Numbered from the stretch's first letter, positions 1 to 9,689 are shown. The stretch: DNA of 64,000 bases from Galactobacter valiniphilus (GCF_003575975.1 NZ_QQXK01000014.1:23398-87397), one strand, 5' to 3'. Notes: generated by a model not told the origin, from the sequence alone. Numbers and translations are program-made.

Positions 1-577
1 GACCGAAGGCCACCACGGCCTCGCGGGTTGCGGAGTCGAAGGCGTCCTGTACGTCCTCGAGCCGGTGGATCACCTTCATGCCGCGGCCGCCGCCGCCGAA
101 GGCCGCCTTGATGATGATCGGCAGGCCGTGCTCCTCGGCGAACGCGCGCACCTCGGCCGCCGTGGAGACCGGGCCGTCGGAGCCGGGGGCCAGCGGGGCG
201 CCCACGCGCTGGGCCAGCTCGCGCGCGCTGACCTTGTTGCCGAGCGTGCGGATGGCATCCGGGCCGGGGCCGATCCACGTCAGGCCGGCGTCCAGGACGG
301 CCTGCGCAAAGTCGGCGTTCTCGGAGAGGAAGCCGTAGCCGGGGTGCACGGCGTCCGCGCCGGAGCGCTTGGCCACGTCCAGCAGCTTGGCGATGTCCAG
401 GTAGGTCTCGGCTCCCGTGCTGCCGTGCAGCGCGTACGCCTCGTCGGCGAGGCGCACGTGCAGCGCGTCGGCGTCCGGGTCGGAGTAGACCGCCACCGAG
501 GACAGGTTGGCGTCCAGGCAGGCGCGGATCACGCGCACGGCGATCTCGCCGCGGTTGGCGATGAGGACCTTCTTCAC
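1..577 (-). CDS. Biotin carboxylase subunit of an acyl-CoA carboxylase-like enzyme (5' part only)
   Basis: ATP-dependent carboxylation of biotin. The visible N-terminal ~192 residues begin [20 protein letters not shown], the classic start of the biotin carboxylase N domain, followed by [10 protein letters not shown] and [14 protein letters not shown], the glycine-rich ATP-grasp loop. The GTG start at 577 overlaps the stop of the fused pxpBC gene (GTGA), so it is the third gene of the pxp operon. Biotin carboxylase genes commonly lie beside pxpABC; whether this one serves 5-oxoproline metabolism or fatty acid/propionyl carboxylation cannot be told from the fragment. The gene runs off the left edge. 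Confidence 0.9.
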   Translation of the reverse strand, partial: MKKVLIANRGEIAVRVIRACLDANLSSVAVYSDPDADALHVRLADEAYALHGSTGAETYLDIAKLLDVAKRSGADAVHPGYGFLSENADFAQAVLDAGLTWIGPGPDAIRTLGNKVSARELAQRVGAPLAPGSDGPVSTAAEVRAFAEEHGLPIIIKAAFGGGGRGMKVIHRLEDVQDAFDSATREAVVAFG

Positions 578-2361
578 TTGGCTGCTCCTTGGGTGGCGGC
601 GGTGGCGGCGGGGGTCGGGGGCGCCTCGAAGAGGCGGAGGCGGACGGGGGTGCCGGGCGGCAGCTGCGCCGCGAGCGCGACGTCGGCGGGCAGCACCACC
701 GCGATGACGGGGTAGCCGCCGGTCACGGGGTGATCGGCGAGGAAGAGGACGGGCAGGCCGGAGGGCGGGACCTGCAGCGAGCCCGCGACGACGCCCTCGC
801 TCGCGAGTTCGCCCCCGCGGATCCTGGCCAGCGGTTCCTGCTCGCCGGCGGCCGGGTCGAGCTCAAGGCGAGCGCCGACGCGATCCGACTGCGCCGTCAC
901 GCGCCAGGCCGTGGATTCAAGGGCGGCAAGACCCTCGGGGCCGAACCAGTCGTCGCGCGGGCCGGGGATCGCGCGGAGGGTCACGGCCTCGCCGGGGTTC
1001 GGGAGGGCGGTCGCGGCCGGTTCCGGATGCCCGACGACGCGTCCGGGCTGGGGTGCCAGCACGGCCAGTTCCTGCCCGGCCGCGAGGGGCGCCGGGCCGA
1101 GGCCCGAGAGCGTGTCGGTGGAGGCGCTGCCCAGTTCCGCGGGCGCGGCAAAGCCGCCGCGCACGGCGACGTAGCCGCGCAGGCCGGCCGCCGGGGCACC
1201 GAGCGTGAGCGTCTCGCCGGCGCGCAGGACAAAGGGCGCCAAGGGCTCGACGGCGCGGGGCACGGCAGGGCGCGAGCCGTCGGCCGGGGCCACGCTGGCC
1301 GCGCCGATCGCTCCGGTCAGCGCCAGCACCACGGTGTGCTCGGCGCGCAGCGCGAGCCCGCCGAGGAGGGTCTCGAGCACCACGGCGCCGGCCGGGTTGC
1401 CGACGAGGCGGTTGGCCTGCGCGGCGCTCGGGCGGTCGGCGGCGCCGGAGACCGTCACGCCGAGGTCGCCGCGGCCTGGGCGGCCGAGATCCTGGAAAGC
1501 GGTAAGCAGCCCCGGCGAGAGGACCGTGAGGGCGGGCGACGCGGCGGCCTTTGTCCCGGCTTCTGGCGTCTCGGCGGCGAGCGTGCCGGCGGGCAGATCG
1601 GCCGCGGGCCGTTCCGCCTGCGCAGCCGGTGGCCCGGCGGACGCCTGAGTCTCCCCCGCGCTCGCGGCCGCGGCCTCCGAGGTGACCAGGGCGGCGTCGC
1701 GCAGCGGGACAAAGCTGACCACGTCGCCGGGCGCGATGAGCGCCGGGCGCTCGCGGGCGCTGTCCCACAGGACGGCGTCGGTGGTGCCGAGCAGCTGCCA
1801 GCCGCCGGGCGATTGACGCGGGTACGCGGCGGAGAAGCGGCCGGCGAGGGCCACGGATCCGGCGGGGACGGCGGTGCGAGGGGAGCTGCGACGGGGCACG
1901 TCGAGCACCGGGTCGCCGCCCGTGAGGTAGGTGAAGCCGGGGGCGAAGCCGCCGAAGGCACCCGTCCAGGGCGTGCCCGTGTGTGCGGCGATGACGCCCT
2001 CGACGCTCAGGCCCGTGAGGCGCGCGAGCTCCTCGAGATCCTCGCCGTCGTAGCGGACGCCGATCGTGTGGGCGCGGGGCGCCGCGGCGGCGGCCTCGCC
2101 GGGGCGGCGTTGGCCCACGCGCCGGGCGGCGGCCGCGGCGTGCTCGGGGGTGTCGAAGCGCAGGAGCACCGTGGTCGCGGCGGCGAGCGCCTCGAGCTGC
2201 CCGGGCAGCGGGCGGGCCAGGAGCTCGGCGTGCCAGGCCATGGCGGCGGCGAGGCCCTCGACCTCGAGGAGGAGGGCCGAGGGGCCGGCGGGGAGGAAGC
2301 GCGGGGCTGCCCGCGGCGCGCCCGAGCCGGGCACGGCGCCGTCGTGCTGGTGGGGGCTCAC
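574..2361 (-). CDS. pxpBC: 5-oxoprolinase subunits B and C fused (PxpBC; KipI-KipA type)
   Basis: 595 aa. The N-terminal half (about residues 20-220) is a PxpB/KipI domain, with the segments [18 protein letters not shown] and [20 protein letters not shown] typical of the carboxyltransferase C/D family. The C-terminal half (about 275-590) is PxpC/KipA, starting near [19 protein letters not shown]. An Ala-rich linker of about 50 residues joins them. With PxpA the complex hydrolyses 5-oxoproline to glutamate using ATP. In many bacteria B and C are separate genes; here they are one polypeptide. The GTG start at 2361 overlaps the pxpA stop and its stop overlaps the start of the biotin carboxylase, both as GTGA, suggesting coupled translation. 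Confidence 0.88.
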   Translation of the reverse strand: MSPHQHDGAVPGSGAPRAAPRFLPAGPSALLLEVEGLAAAMAWHAELLARPLPGQLEALAAATTVLLRFDTPEHAAAAARRVGQRRPGEAAAAAPRAHTIGVRYDGEDLEELARLTGLSVEGVIAAHTGTPWTGAFGGFAPGFTYLTGGDPVLDVPRRSSPRTAVPAGSVALAGRFSAAYPRQSPGGWQLLGTTDAVLWDSARERPALIAPGDVVSFVPLRDAALVTSEAAAASAGETQASAGPPAAQAERPAADLPAGTLAAETPEAGTKAAASPALTVLSPGLLTAFQDLGRPGRGDLGVTVSGAADRPSAAQANRLVGNPAGAVVLETLLGGLALRAEHTVVLALTGAIGAASVAPADGSRPAVPRAVEPLAPFVLRAGETLTLGAPAAGLRGYVAVRGGFAAPAELGSASTDTLSGLGPAPLAAGQELAVLAPQPGRVVGHPEPAATALPNPGEAVTLRAIPGPRDDWFGPEGLAALESTAWRVTAQSDRVGARLELDPAAGEQEPLARIRGGELASEGVVAGSLQVPPSGLPVLFLADHPVTGGYPVIAVVLPADVALAAQLPPGTPVRLRLFEAPPTPAATAATQGAAK

Positions 2362-3119
2362 GCGGCGAAGCTCTCGATGCGCACGCCGGCGCCCTCGAGG
2401 CCCGCGCGCACGGCGGCGGCGAGGCGCACCGAGCCCTCGGTGTCGCCGTGCAGGCAGATGGACTGGGCGTTCGGGCGGATGAGCGTGCCGTCCACCGCCT
2501 CGAGCACGCCCTCGGCGGCGAGGCGGACCATGCGCTCGGTGACGAGGGCTTCGTCGTGGAGGACGGCGCCCGGCTCACGGCGGGAGACGAGCGTGCCATC
2601 GGGGTTGTAACCGCGGTCGGCGAAGGCCTCGGAGACGCCGCGCAGGCCGGCATCCTCCGCGAAGATGAGGGCGAGGGAACCGGGAAGGAGCAGGAGCGCG
2701 AGGTCGCGGTTGAAGGCCCTGACCCCGTCCACCACAGCGCGGGCGTGCGCCTCGTGGTGGACGATCGTGTTGTAGAGCGCGCCATGGGGCTTGACGTACG
2801 TGACCTTGGATCCGGCGGCGCGGGCCAGGGCGTCGAGGGCTCCGATTTGGTAGAGAACGTCGTCGGCCAGCTCGGTGGGGGTGGCGTCGACGAAGCGGCG
2901 GCCGAAGCCGACGAGGTCGCGGTAGGCGACATGCGCACCGATGGCGACGCCGCGCTGCGCGGCGGCCCGCGCGGTGGAGGCCATGTGGCTCGGGTCCCCG
3001 GCGTGGAAGCCGCAGGCGATGTTGGCGCTCGTGACCGACTCGAGAATCGCCTCGTCGTCGCCCATGCGCCAGGCGCCAAACGACTCGCCGATGTCGCTGT
3101 TCAGATCGATGACGCTCAC
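2358..3119 (-). CDS. pxpA: 5-oxoprolinase subunit A (LamB/YcsF family)
   Basis: 253 aa, normal length for the family. It starts [20 protein letters not shown] and carries [31 protein letters not shown] and [11 protein letters not shown], all conserved LamB/YcsF signatures. The start is the GTG at 3119, five bases after a CGGAGG ribosome binding site; in-frame codons further upstream have no such site and no homology. It is the first gene of an overlapping operon with pxpBC and a biotin carboxylase. A perfect palindrome lies about 50 bp upstream and may be its operator. Confidence 0.92.
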   Translation of the reverse strand: MSVIDLNSDIGESFGAWRMGDDEAILESVTSANIACGFHAGDPSHMASTARAAAQRGVAIGAHVAYRDLVGFGRRFVDATPTELADDVLYQIGALDALARAAGSKVTYVKPHGALYNTIVHHEAHARAVVDGVRAFNRDLALLLLPGSLALIFAEDAGLRGVSEAFADRGYNPDGTLVSRREPGAVLHDEALVTERMVRLAAEGVLEAVDGTLIRPNAQSICLHGDTEGSVRLAAAVRAGLEGAGVRIESFAA

Positions 3120-3169
3120 TGTGACCTCCGTTACCCGATGTGCTGGCTCAAGCATGCACGAACACGCCG

Positions 3170-3184
3170 GATTGTTCAACAATC
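3170..3184. promoter_or_regulatory. Palindromic operator in the pxpA/3255 divergent promoter region
   Basis: gattgtt-c-aacaatc, a perfect 7-bp inverted repeat around one base. It is AT-rich in a very GC-rich region and lies 51 bp upstream of pxpA and about 70 bp upstream of the plus-strand gene at 3255. The ATTGTTnAACAAT shape resembles sites bound by GntR/FadR-type regulators, but no such regulator is encoded nearby. Confidence 0.5.
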
Positions 3185-3254
3185 TGACCGGCGTGACTCG
3201 GGGTCTCCTCCGCCCCGTGTCCGGCGGGTGCCACCCTTTCCGTAGACTTGGGTA

Positions 3255-3794
3255 ATGGAAAAGCGTCGCGAGGACAGCAACTCCGCCACCACGGCCGACC
3301 ACACCGAGCTCGAGCAGCACGCCGAGCGGCTGAAGGAGCGCGTGTACGTCACGTTCACCTCGCTCGCTGTGCTCATGGCCCTCTCCTCCCACGCGCACGA
3401 GGAGACGCCGGGTAAGGCGGCGCTCACGCTCTTCATCACCGTGGCCGGCGTGCTCCTGGCCTCCTTCTGCGCCGACCTCGTGGCCCACACCGTGGTGCAC
3501 CAGGGCCTGCCCCACCGGGACGAGCTGCGCCACCTCCTGCGCGTCACGGGCGGCGCCCTGAGCGCCGTGACCGTTCCCCTGCTGCTGATCGCCGCCGCAG
3601 GCCTGGGCTGGATGCACCTCACCACGGCCCTGCGCGCCGGCCAGATCGTCCTGGTCGTGACCCTGGGCCTGCTCGCGTGGATCGCCCTGCGCCGCGTCCG
3701 GCTTCCCCTGTGGCAGCGCCTGCTGCTCATCGGCGTGCTGACCGCGATCGGCGTGGCGGCCGTGGCGCTCGAGCTGCTGGCGCACCTCTTCTAG
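3255..3794 (+). CDS. Integral membrane protein of unknown function
   Basis: 179 aa. A charged N-terminal segment of about 30 residues is followed by four probable membrane helices (near residues 33-48, 57-77, 102-122 and 128-147) and a further hydrophobic C-terminal helix. I do not recognise a family. A histidine-rich patch ([21 protein letters not shown]) lies between the second and third helices. The start codon has no Shine-Dalgarno sequence, but tagact ends 6 nt before it, so the mRNA is probably leaderless. It is transcribed away from pxpA and is followed by GC-rich inverted repeats facing the convergent methyltransferase gene. Confidence 0.75.
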   Translation: MEKRREDSNSATTADHTELEQHAERLKERVYVTFTSLAVLMALSSHAHEETPGKAALTLFITVAGVLLASFCADLVAHTVVHQGLPHRDELRHLLRVTGGALSAVTVPLLLIAAAGLGWMHLTTALRAGQIVLVVTLGLLAWIALRRVRLPLWQRLLLIGVLTAIGVAAVALELLAHLF

Positions 3795-3899
3795 CCGTAC
3801 GGTCCCTCCGGTCCGGGGCGTGGGGCTCACCGCCGGTGCCCGACGGCGCGGGGCCGGGTCCCGCCGGCGGGCGGGCCCGGGGCAGTCCGCCCAGTCCGC

Positions 3900-4658
3900 T
3901 CAGTCCGCGACGAGCGTGAAGTACGCCAGGCCGAGGACGCCTCGGTAGCCGTTGAGGTACCGCTCCCGCTGCTCGCCGAGCTGGGTCCGAACGTCGTCAG
4001 CGTCCGGGTGGTCTCCCTGATGCCCCTCGAGCCAGCGCTCCAGGCGCCGCACAAAGCCGGCCTCAAAGGCGTCCCACTCCTCCCGACTCGCCTCCTCCAC
4101 ACTCTCCACGGTGAACCCGTGGGTGCTCGCCAGCGCGGTGAGCGCGTCGAGCTGGAGGTATTCGTCGTCGCGGCCGCTCAGCGCTGCGGTGGCGGCGGGC
4201 GTCGGCGCGGCCGACCACACCGCCTCGCCGTAGATCAGACGCCCGCCGGGGCGCACAAGACCGCGCAGCGCCGTCAGGGCCGCCGCGTAGTCCAGGGGCT
4301 GCGCCGCCTCCACCGGGAGTCCCCACACGTGTGAGGCCCCGATGCACACCACGGCGTCGAAGCTGCCAGTGATCTCGCGCCCGTCCCTGGCCTCGAAGCT
4401 CACCCGCTCGCCCAGGCCGCGCGACGCGGCGCGGCGGCGGGCCTCCTCGAGCCGCTGGGGTTCCAGATCGACGCCCAGGCCTCTCGATCCCGGCGCCGCC
4501 TCCGCCGCGCGGAGCAGGAACTCACCCCAGCCGCAGCCGATGTCCAGGAGCGTGCCGGGCCGTGCCTCGGCGAGGTGCGCGACGAGACCCGCCGCGCGTT
4601 GCTCCGAGAGCGGCGAGAGGAAGGTCAGATCGTCGTACAGCGGCGGCAGCTCAACCAT
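3900..4658 (-). CDS. Class I SAM-dependent methyltransferase
   Basis: 252 aa. Motif I is visible as GTLLDIGCGWGEFLLRAAE (about residues 35-53), with the acidic motif II GLGVDLE (about 60) and a VVCIGASHVWG segment where post-I motifs are expected; this matches the methyltransferase type 11/25 fold. The substrate is not predictable. A -10-like tagcct ends 7 nt before the ATG and there is no Shine-Dalgarno sequence, suggesting a leaderless message. It converges with the gene ending at 3794. Confidence 0.85.
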   Translation of the reverse strand: MVELPPLYDDLTFLSPLSEQRAAGLVAHLAEARPGTLLDIGCGWGEFLLRAAEAAPGSRGLGVDLEPQRLEEARRRAASRGLGERVSFEARDGREITGSFDAVVCIGASHVWGLPVEAAQPLDYAAALTALRGLVRPGGRLIYGEAVWSAAPTPAATAALSGRDDEYLQLDALTALASTHGFTVESVEEASREEWDAFEAGFVRRLERWLEGHQGDHPDADDVRTQLGEQRERYLNGYRGVLGLAYFTLVAD

Positions 4659-4786
4659 GATCGCGAGGCTACGGTGCTGCCTCCTGGCCCGTCGAGCACC
4701 TTCTCGGGCATGAGGCCTGGACGCTTGGCCCCCGCGCTGCTTGACTCGGGAGCGACCGCCACCCCCGAGCCCTCCGGGAGCGCTCC

Positions 4787-5266
4787 GTGTCCGTTCTGCT
4801 TGTCATCGCCGCGTGGTGTGCCGCCGTGCTCGGCCTCGTCCCCGCCAGCGTGTACTTCCACTTCGCCAGCTCGGTGATGCCGCGGCTCGCGCGGCGCCCA
4901 CCCGTCGAGGCGACGCTCGAGATGCAGCGCTTCAACCGCCGGGCGCTGCTGCTGCCCTTCCTCATCCCGTTCTTCGGGGCCGCGCTCGCAAGCGTGCTCG
5001 TCCTCGTCTGCGCATTCTTTGTCCCCGCGCGGTGGGGCTGGGTGGCGGGCACCGGCGCCGTGCTGCATCTCGCGAGCTTCCTGATCACCGTGGTCTACAA
5101 CGTGCCGCGCAACGAGGCGCTCGATCGACTCGAGCCCCGCGATCCGCGCGTCCCGGCGGCCTGGGCGCAGTACCTGCGGGAGTGGAGCACCGCCAACCGG
5201 CTCCGGGCGTCCTTCGCGGTCCTGTCGATCCCCGTGCTGCTCACCGCGGCGCTCATGCGGCCCTAG
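4787..5266 (+). CDS. DUF1772 family membrane protein
   Basis: 159 aa with four hydrophobic helices. The conserved DUF1772 pattern is seen as YNVPRNEALDRL followed by AAWAQYLREWSTANRLR near the C-terminus. Relatives include anthrone oxygenase-like proteins, but most members are uncharacterised. The GTG start at 4787 is the first in-frame start preceding the first membrane helix; no strong ribosome binding site is seen. Confidence 0.78.
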   Translation: MSVLLVIAAWCAAVLGLVPASVYFHFASSVMPRLARRPPVEATLEMQRFNRRALLLPFLIPFFGAALASVLVLVCAFFVPARWGWVAGTGAVLHLASFLITVVYNVPRNEALDRLEPRDPRVPAAWAQYLREWSTANRLRASFAVLSIPVLLTAALMRP

Positions 5267-5329
5267 ACAGACCCGACTCGCGCGACAGGCCCGGCGCACG
5301 AGGCGGGCCCGGGTACCAGCCTGCGTACC

Positions 5330-5971
5330 TCAGCGCGCGTCGACCTTCGGCTCTGGGCAGACATCGCCCTCGCGCAACTCGTAGTGCCACGCCTCGTTCG
5401 CGTAGGTCCGGCACAGCCCGAAGCGCTCGGAGTTCCGCGTCATCCACACCGCCGCCGACGCGGGCCCCACGTCCGCGGCCGAGCGGTGGACGTGTTCGGA
5501 CGTGTCGGGGGTCTTGACCCAGCGCAGGGCCACGTTGAGGGTGCCGTGCCTCTTGACGGCGTCGTTGAGCAGGGCCTGCTGATACTCGGCCGTGCGCCAA
5601 CCGGAGGTCAGCCAGAAGTCGCCGACGCCCTCGTCGGCAGCGGCCCGCGCCGCCTTCTGCACGGCCTGGCGCAGCGGTACATCCAGCCCGGCAACCGCCG
5701 CGTGCGACTCATCGAAGGGATCCACCCTCGTGTCCCTCACCGCCGCCTTGACCGCCTCCGAGGGCGCGGCCTCGCCGCGTCCCTTCCCCGACCCCGACCC
5801 CGATCCGGAACCCGAGCCGACCGCTTGAGCCGACCGCCCGCCGTCGTTCGTTGCCGCTTTGTCCTTGAGGGCCAGGAAGCCGATGCCTGCACCGATGATC
5901 AACGCGAGAATCACGGCGACGCCGATGCTGCGGGCGATCCGGGTGCGGGCTGGAACGTCGAGTTCGCGCAT
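5330..5971 (-). CDS. VanY-like D-Ala-D-Ala carboxypeptidase family protein, membrane anchored
   Basis: 213 aa. One N-terminal transmembrane helix (about residues 16-34) is followed by a low-complexity GSGSGSGSGSG linker and an extracytoplasmic VanY domain. The domain has LTSGWRT, SEHVHRSAADVG (the zinc-binding SxHxxGxAxD-type motif, with Ser where Gly is usual) and EAWHYE near the C-terminus. It would trim peptidoglycan stem peptides. The Gly-Ser linker is encoded by an imperfect hexamer repeat. A purine-rich ggaggt site lies about 6 bases before the ATG. Confidence 0.85.
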   Translation of the reverse strand: MRELDVPARTRIARSIGVAVILALIIGAGIGFLALKDKAATNDGGRSAQAVGSGSGSGSGSGKGRGEAAPSEAVKAAVRDTRVDPFDESHAAVAGLDVPLRQAVQKAARAAADEGVGDFWLTSGWRTAEYQQALLNDAVKRHGTLNVALRWVKTPDTSEHVHRSAADVGPASAAVWMTRNSERFGLCRTYANEAWHYELREGDVCPEPKVDAR

Positions 5972-6140
5972 GGTGACCTCCTGGTGTGAACCCCGGTGGT
6001 GGGGTCCTTCCAGGCTCCCGCTCGGGAGGGGTCACGCGCGTCGGACAAAAGAACGAAACCCGGGGCACCGCATGGTCCTACGGGTGGACGTCGGGGTGGG
6101 CCCGGGGGTCCAGTCGGGCCCCGGCTAGAGCGCGGAGAGG

Positions 6141-6837
6141 TTAGTACCCGCGGTACCGGTTCGCGACATCAAAGCGCGCGCCGCGCGGCTTGGGGTTCAG
6201 GCAACACAGGATGAAGACCACGAGCGAGCCAAGTTAGGGAACGAAGCTGATGCACCACAGCGCGCCGGACAGGTCGGTGTCGTGCAGGCGTCGCCAGGTC
6301 AACGCCAGGTGCGGGACGATCGTCCCGAGCGAGAACGCGACGATCCCGATGATGAGGAAAACGGTAAACGGGTTCGTGTCCGGTCCCTGCTCGAGTGAGT
6401 CTTCCTGGACTCCGAGAGCACGTAAGGCAAACGCGAACGCCCCAAAGACGAGGAAGCCCGCCAGCTGCACCCACAGGAACTCGCTCTGCGACGCGCGCCC
6501 GTCGAACGTGGCGTAGTTCTTGAAGAAGCGCTTGATGGCCTGCCCCATCGTGGCGCCGCGCAGCGGAAGGGTGAGGTCGACCGGGTCGGCGGCGTCGCGC
6601 GCTTCCGGGTAGCCGGGCGTCACGGCGTAGGACGGGGGGTACGGCTGGCCGTACCCCTGGCCTGCGTAGCCGGGCGCAGCGGGGTCACCGTAGCCCGGCG
6701 CCGGGGGCACCGCCCCGGACGACGGCGGGGCGTCGCCTCCCGCGCTCGGCCAGCCCGGCGCCGGGCTCAGCGGAAGCCTCGGACGCCGTTTCGGCGGCCT
6801 TGTCGAGTTCCCTGCGGTCTTCGTCCGAAGTGCTCAC
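6141..6837 (-). pseudogene. Broken DUF805 membrane protein gene (frameshift plus in-frame stop)
   Basis: A well-placed GTG start at 6837 (behind aggggggac) opens a Glu/Ala-rich N-terminus (STSDEDRRELDKAAETASEAS). The Pro/Gly/Tyr-rich linker and DUF805 membrane domain (GRASQSEFLWVQLAGFLV ... LTWRRLHDTDLSGALW) are in the +1 frame relative to that start. The DUF805 frame has no start codon upstream except an isolated GTG at 6710. It then hits TAA at 6234-6236, directly after ISFVP, where relatives usually continue. Reading past that TAA gives another 30 family-like residues (LGSLVVFILCCLNPKPRG...) to a natural stop at 6141. An intact paralogue lies at 33723-34181. Confidence 0.75.
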
Positions 6838-6921
6838 GTTCGTCCCCCCTGGCGTCGATGATCGGCACCATGGTGGCACACCCCTCCCCCCGGCCGTCCG
6901 CCCCGTGCCACACTTGCCCGC

Positions 6922-7170
6922 ATGAGCGAGCCCCGCGTTGCAGCCCCCGTCATCGATCCGGACAACAAGCCCAAGGGCCCGGCGTCGTATTTCCCGTCCA
7001 TCGAGAAGACGTACGGGAAGCCCATGCAGGAATGGCTTGACCTCGTGGTGGAGCGCCTCGACGGCGGGGCCAAGCACATGGAGGCCGTGGCCTGGCTCAA
7101 GGAGGAACACGGCCTGGGCCACGGGCACGCCAACGCGATCGTCGGCTACGTCAAGAACGCGCTGGCGTAG
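6922..7170 (+). CDS. DUF4287 domain protein
   Basis: 82 aa, the usual full length. It shows the DUF4287 core: KGPASYFPSIEKTYGKPMQEW and KHMEAVAWLKEEHGLGHGHA. The function is unknown. A cacact hexamer ends 7 nt before the ATG with no Shine-Dalgarno sequence, so it is probably leaderless. It is divergent from the broken DUF805 gene. Confidence 0.85.
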   Translation: MSEPRVAAPVIDPDNKPKGPASYFPSIEKTYGKPMQEWLDLVVERLDGGAKHMEAVAWLKEEHGLGHGHANAIVGYVKNALA

Positions 7171-7296
7171 CTCATGGAGTCCGAGCGAAGCAGCGCGGAA
7201 GCGGTCAGGACACCGGCCTCAGCCACCGGCCGGAGCGAGCGACGCGCTCGGCGTCATCTTCGACCCCGAGGAGGAGCGCTCGCCTAGGGTCGGCTG

Positions 7297-7881
7297 ATGT
7301 CCAACATGTTGTCGGTCTTCGGCTGGCTGATCGTTCCCACGCTGGCGCTCTGCGCGCTCCTAGCGGTCATGGTCATCCTGGTGAGACAGCGGCGACCGCT
7401 CGGCCGCCGCCCATCCTGGTCGCTCACCATCGGGTTCTGGTTGCTGTGCAGCTGGGCGCTCTGCGTCCTCGTGCTCACCTTGCTCTCCGGGACCGGCTGC
7501 TTCGACCCGGAGGCGCTGATGTGCCCGAGCGCGTCGTTCACGCTCTTCGAGGGCTGGCTGGATCAGGAGGGCTGGAACCCCGTTGCCATCAGGGAAACAG
7601 GCCTCAACGTCGCGCTCTTCGTCCCGGGCGGATTCCTTCTGCGCTGCGTGTCGAAGGCCGCGTCGTGGAAGCTCGTCCTCGGCCTGGTGTTCGGCGGGCT
7701 GGGCATCGAGCTGCTGCAGGCCCTCCCCCTGGTCGGCCGGGTCTTCTCGTTGACCGACATCGTGGCCTACGCGCTCGGCGCCGTGGTGGGCGTGGGGCTG
7801 GGCGCGCTCCTGCTCAGCGGGATCCGGGCCGTGGCGAGACGCCCGGCGACGGGTGGCCGTGCGCCTTCCCAGCCGGCGTAG
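7297..7881 (+). CDS. VanZ family membrane protein
   Basis: 194 aa. Two N-terminal helices are followed by the VanZ-like core NVALFVPGGFLL, GLGIELLQALPLVGRVFSLTDIVAYALGAVVG. VanZ-type proteins are associated with teicoplanin resistance or envelope functions, but most members are uncharacterised. tagggt ends 6 nt before the ATG (probable leaderless start). It converges tightly with the gene ending at 7885. Confidence 0.8.
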   Translation: MSNMLSVFGWLIVPTLALCALLAVMVILVRQRRPLGRRPSWSLTIGFWLLCSWALCVLVLTLLSGTGCFDPEALMCPSASFTLFEGWLDQEGWNPVAIRETGLNVALFVPGGFLLRCVSKAASWKLVLGLVFGGLGIELLQALPLVGRVFSLTDIVAYALGAVVGVGLGALLLSGIRAVARRPATGGRAPSQPA

Positions 7882-7884
7882 CGG

Positions 7885-8328
7885 CTAGCGCCCCAACGCG
7901 CGCCGGAGCTCCCCAACGTACTGGTCCCGATCGAAGACGAAGCGCTCGGGGAAGCCGGGCACGGCCAGGTCCTCGACCACGAGGTCTGTTCCGGCCGGTT
8001 CGAGCCCGTCCTCGTCGATCCACTGGAAATCGCTCCACGTCACGGTGCCTTCGGCCCAGATCACCCTCGCGGCGACCGCCCCGCAGCCGAGGTCGCCGCA
8101 CTGCGGGCAGACGGCCAGCAAGACGGTGTCGGGCAGCGCGGCAGGACCCTCACCCAGTTGGGATCGCACCCAGCTGGCGTCCACGCCGCCGGGCCAGCCG
8201 TGCCTCACGGCATCGCTCAGCGACACCCCATCCACGCGCAGATCCGGCACCACCGACAGCGGCGGGATGTACACGCGCAGGCGACGATGTCCCGGCGCCG
8301 ACCAGCCCTCGGGCATCGCCCCGGTCAC
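7885..8328 (-). CDS. Hypothetical protein with a cysteine cluster, coupled to the MATE gene
   Basis: 147 aa from the GTG at 8328, which overlaps the MATE stop (GTGA); an internal ATG at 8316 is an alternative start. The central segment VCPQCGDLGCGAVAARV has three cysteines in a CxxCxxxxC pattern that could bind metal or be redox active. The rest is predicted soluble, with no signal peptide. I do not recognise a family. Coupling to the efflux gene suggests co-expression rather than a proven joint function. Confidence 0.65.
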   Translation of the reverse strand: MTGAMPEGWSAPGHRRLRVYIPPLSVVPDLRVDGVSLSDAVRHGWPGGVDASWVRSQLGEGPAALPDTVLLAVCPQCGDLGCGAVAARVIWAEGTVTWSDFQWIDEDGLEPAGTDLVVEDLAVPGFPERFVFDRDQYVGELRRALGR

Positions 8329-9689
8329 GCCGCCCCCACGCGCATCCACCGGTCGTCGCGCACGCGCCACGACAGCGTCGCCGCCCGGGCCAGCATGTAC
8401 ACGAAGAACGCCGCCCACACCCAGCCCACGGCCTCACCCGGCAGCGGCAGGAACGCCACGAGCGCCAGCACCGGCCAGTAGAACGCGAGGTTCACGAGCC
8501 CCGCGAGCGCGAGGTAGCGGGCGTCGCCCGCGCCGATCAGCACGCCGTCCAGCACAAAGACGAGCCCGCAGATGGGCTGCTGCACGGCCAGCACCAGCAG
8601 CCCGATCGTGGCCGCGTGCCACACGGAGGGATCGCCGGAGAAGCCGCGCGGGATGATCCACGCGAGGGCCGCCAGGAGCGCACCGGTCAGGACGCCGAAC
8701 CACAGGCCCCAGCGCATCATGGTGCGGTTCAGGGCGCGCGTGCGGTCAACGTCCCCCGCACCGAGCTCCTTGCCGATGAGGCTCTGGGCCGCGATCGCGA
8801 GCGCGTCCAGGGCAAAGGCCAGCGTGGAGAAGAAGGTGAAAACGAGCTGATGCGCGGCGAGCGTCACCGTGCCGTGCGCCGTCACGACCCAGACCGTGGA
8901 GAGGATGGCCGCGCGCAGCGAGACGGTGCGCAGCATGAGCCAGCCGCCGGCGCGCGCCGAGGCCCGCAGGCCCGCCGCGCTGGGGCGCAGCCCCACGCCC
9001 TCGCGGCGCATGCGCGGCAGGAGCAGCGCCAGGTAGACGAGCGCCATGAGCCACTGCGCGATCGACGTGCCGATCGCCGAGCCGGCCACCGAGAGCCCCG
9101 CCCCGTACACGAGCGCGAAGTTCAGTACGATGTTCACGGCGAAGCCGCCGCCGGCCACGATGAGCGGCGTGCGCCCGTCCTGCAGGCCGCGCAGGGTGCC
9201 CGTCGCCGCCATGACCAGGAGCATCGCGGGCACGCCCGGCATGGACCAGCGCAGGTAGTCGACGGCGTAACCCAGCGCCGCGCCATCGGCCCCCATGAGC
9301 CCGGCCAAAGCCGGGGCGGCCACCCAGCCGAGCGCCGCGAGAACGAGCCCGAGCGCGAGGCCAAGCCACACGCCGTCGCGCCCCGCGGCGAGCGCCTTCG
9401 GCAGGTTTCCGGCGCCAAATTGGCGCGCCACGGCGGGCGTGGTGGCGTAGGCGAGGAAGATCATGAGGCCCACGGCGGTCTGCAGGACCGTGGTCCCGAG
9501 GCCCACGCCGGCGAGCTGGTCCACACCGAGGTGGCCAACGATCGCGGTGTCGGCGAGCAGGAACAGCGGCTCGGCGATGAGCGCGCCGAGCGCGGGCACG
9601 GCGAGCGCCAGGATCTGGCGCGTCAGGCCGGGGAAGCGCTGGTTTTCACTGCCCGACGACGGTGGGCTGGGCTGGGCGGGGACACTCAC
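8325..9689 (-). CDS. MATE family multidrug/Na+ antiporter
   Basis: About 454 aa with twelve hydrophobic segments. It begins FPGLTRQILALAVPALGALIAEPLFLLADTAIVGHLG, the typical MatE N-terminus, and repeats a related pattern in the second half. It exports cationic compounds in exchange for H+ or Na+. Two GTG codons are in tandem (9692 and 9689); I prefer 9689 because tagcct ... taggct-type spacing puts a -10-like taggct 6 nt before it. Its stop overlaps the next gene. Confidence 0.9.
   Translation of the reverse strand: MSVPAQPSPPSSGSENQRFPGLTRQILALAVPALGALIAEPLFLLADTAIVGHLGVDQLAGVGLGTTVLQTAVGLMIFLAYATTPAVARQFGAGNLPKALAAGRDGVWLGLALGLVLAALGWVAAPALAGLMGADGAALGYAVDYLRWSMPGVPAMLLVMAATGTLRGLQDGRTPLIVAGGGFAVNIVLNFALVYGAGLSVAGSAIGTSIAQWLMALVYLALLLPRMRREGVGLRPSAAGLRASARAGGWLMLRTVSLRAAILSTVWVVTAHGTVTLAAHQLVFTFFSTLAFALDALAIAAQSLIGKELGAGDVDRTRALNRTMMRWGLWFGVLTGALLAALAWIIPRGFSGDPSVWHAATIGLLVLAVQQPICGLVFVLDGVLIGAGDARYLALAGLVNLAFYWPVLALVAFLPLPGEAVGWVWAAFFVYMLARAATLSWRVRDDRWMRVGAA

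Noticed and set aside
589..2610. A 673-residue plus-strand frame opposite pxpBC
   Set aside because: Gly/Arg-rich low complexity, no start signals, and the opposite strand encodes a clear enzyme.
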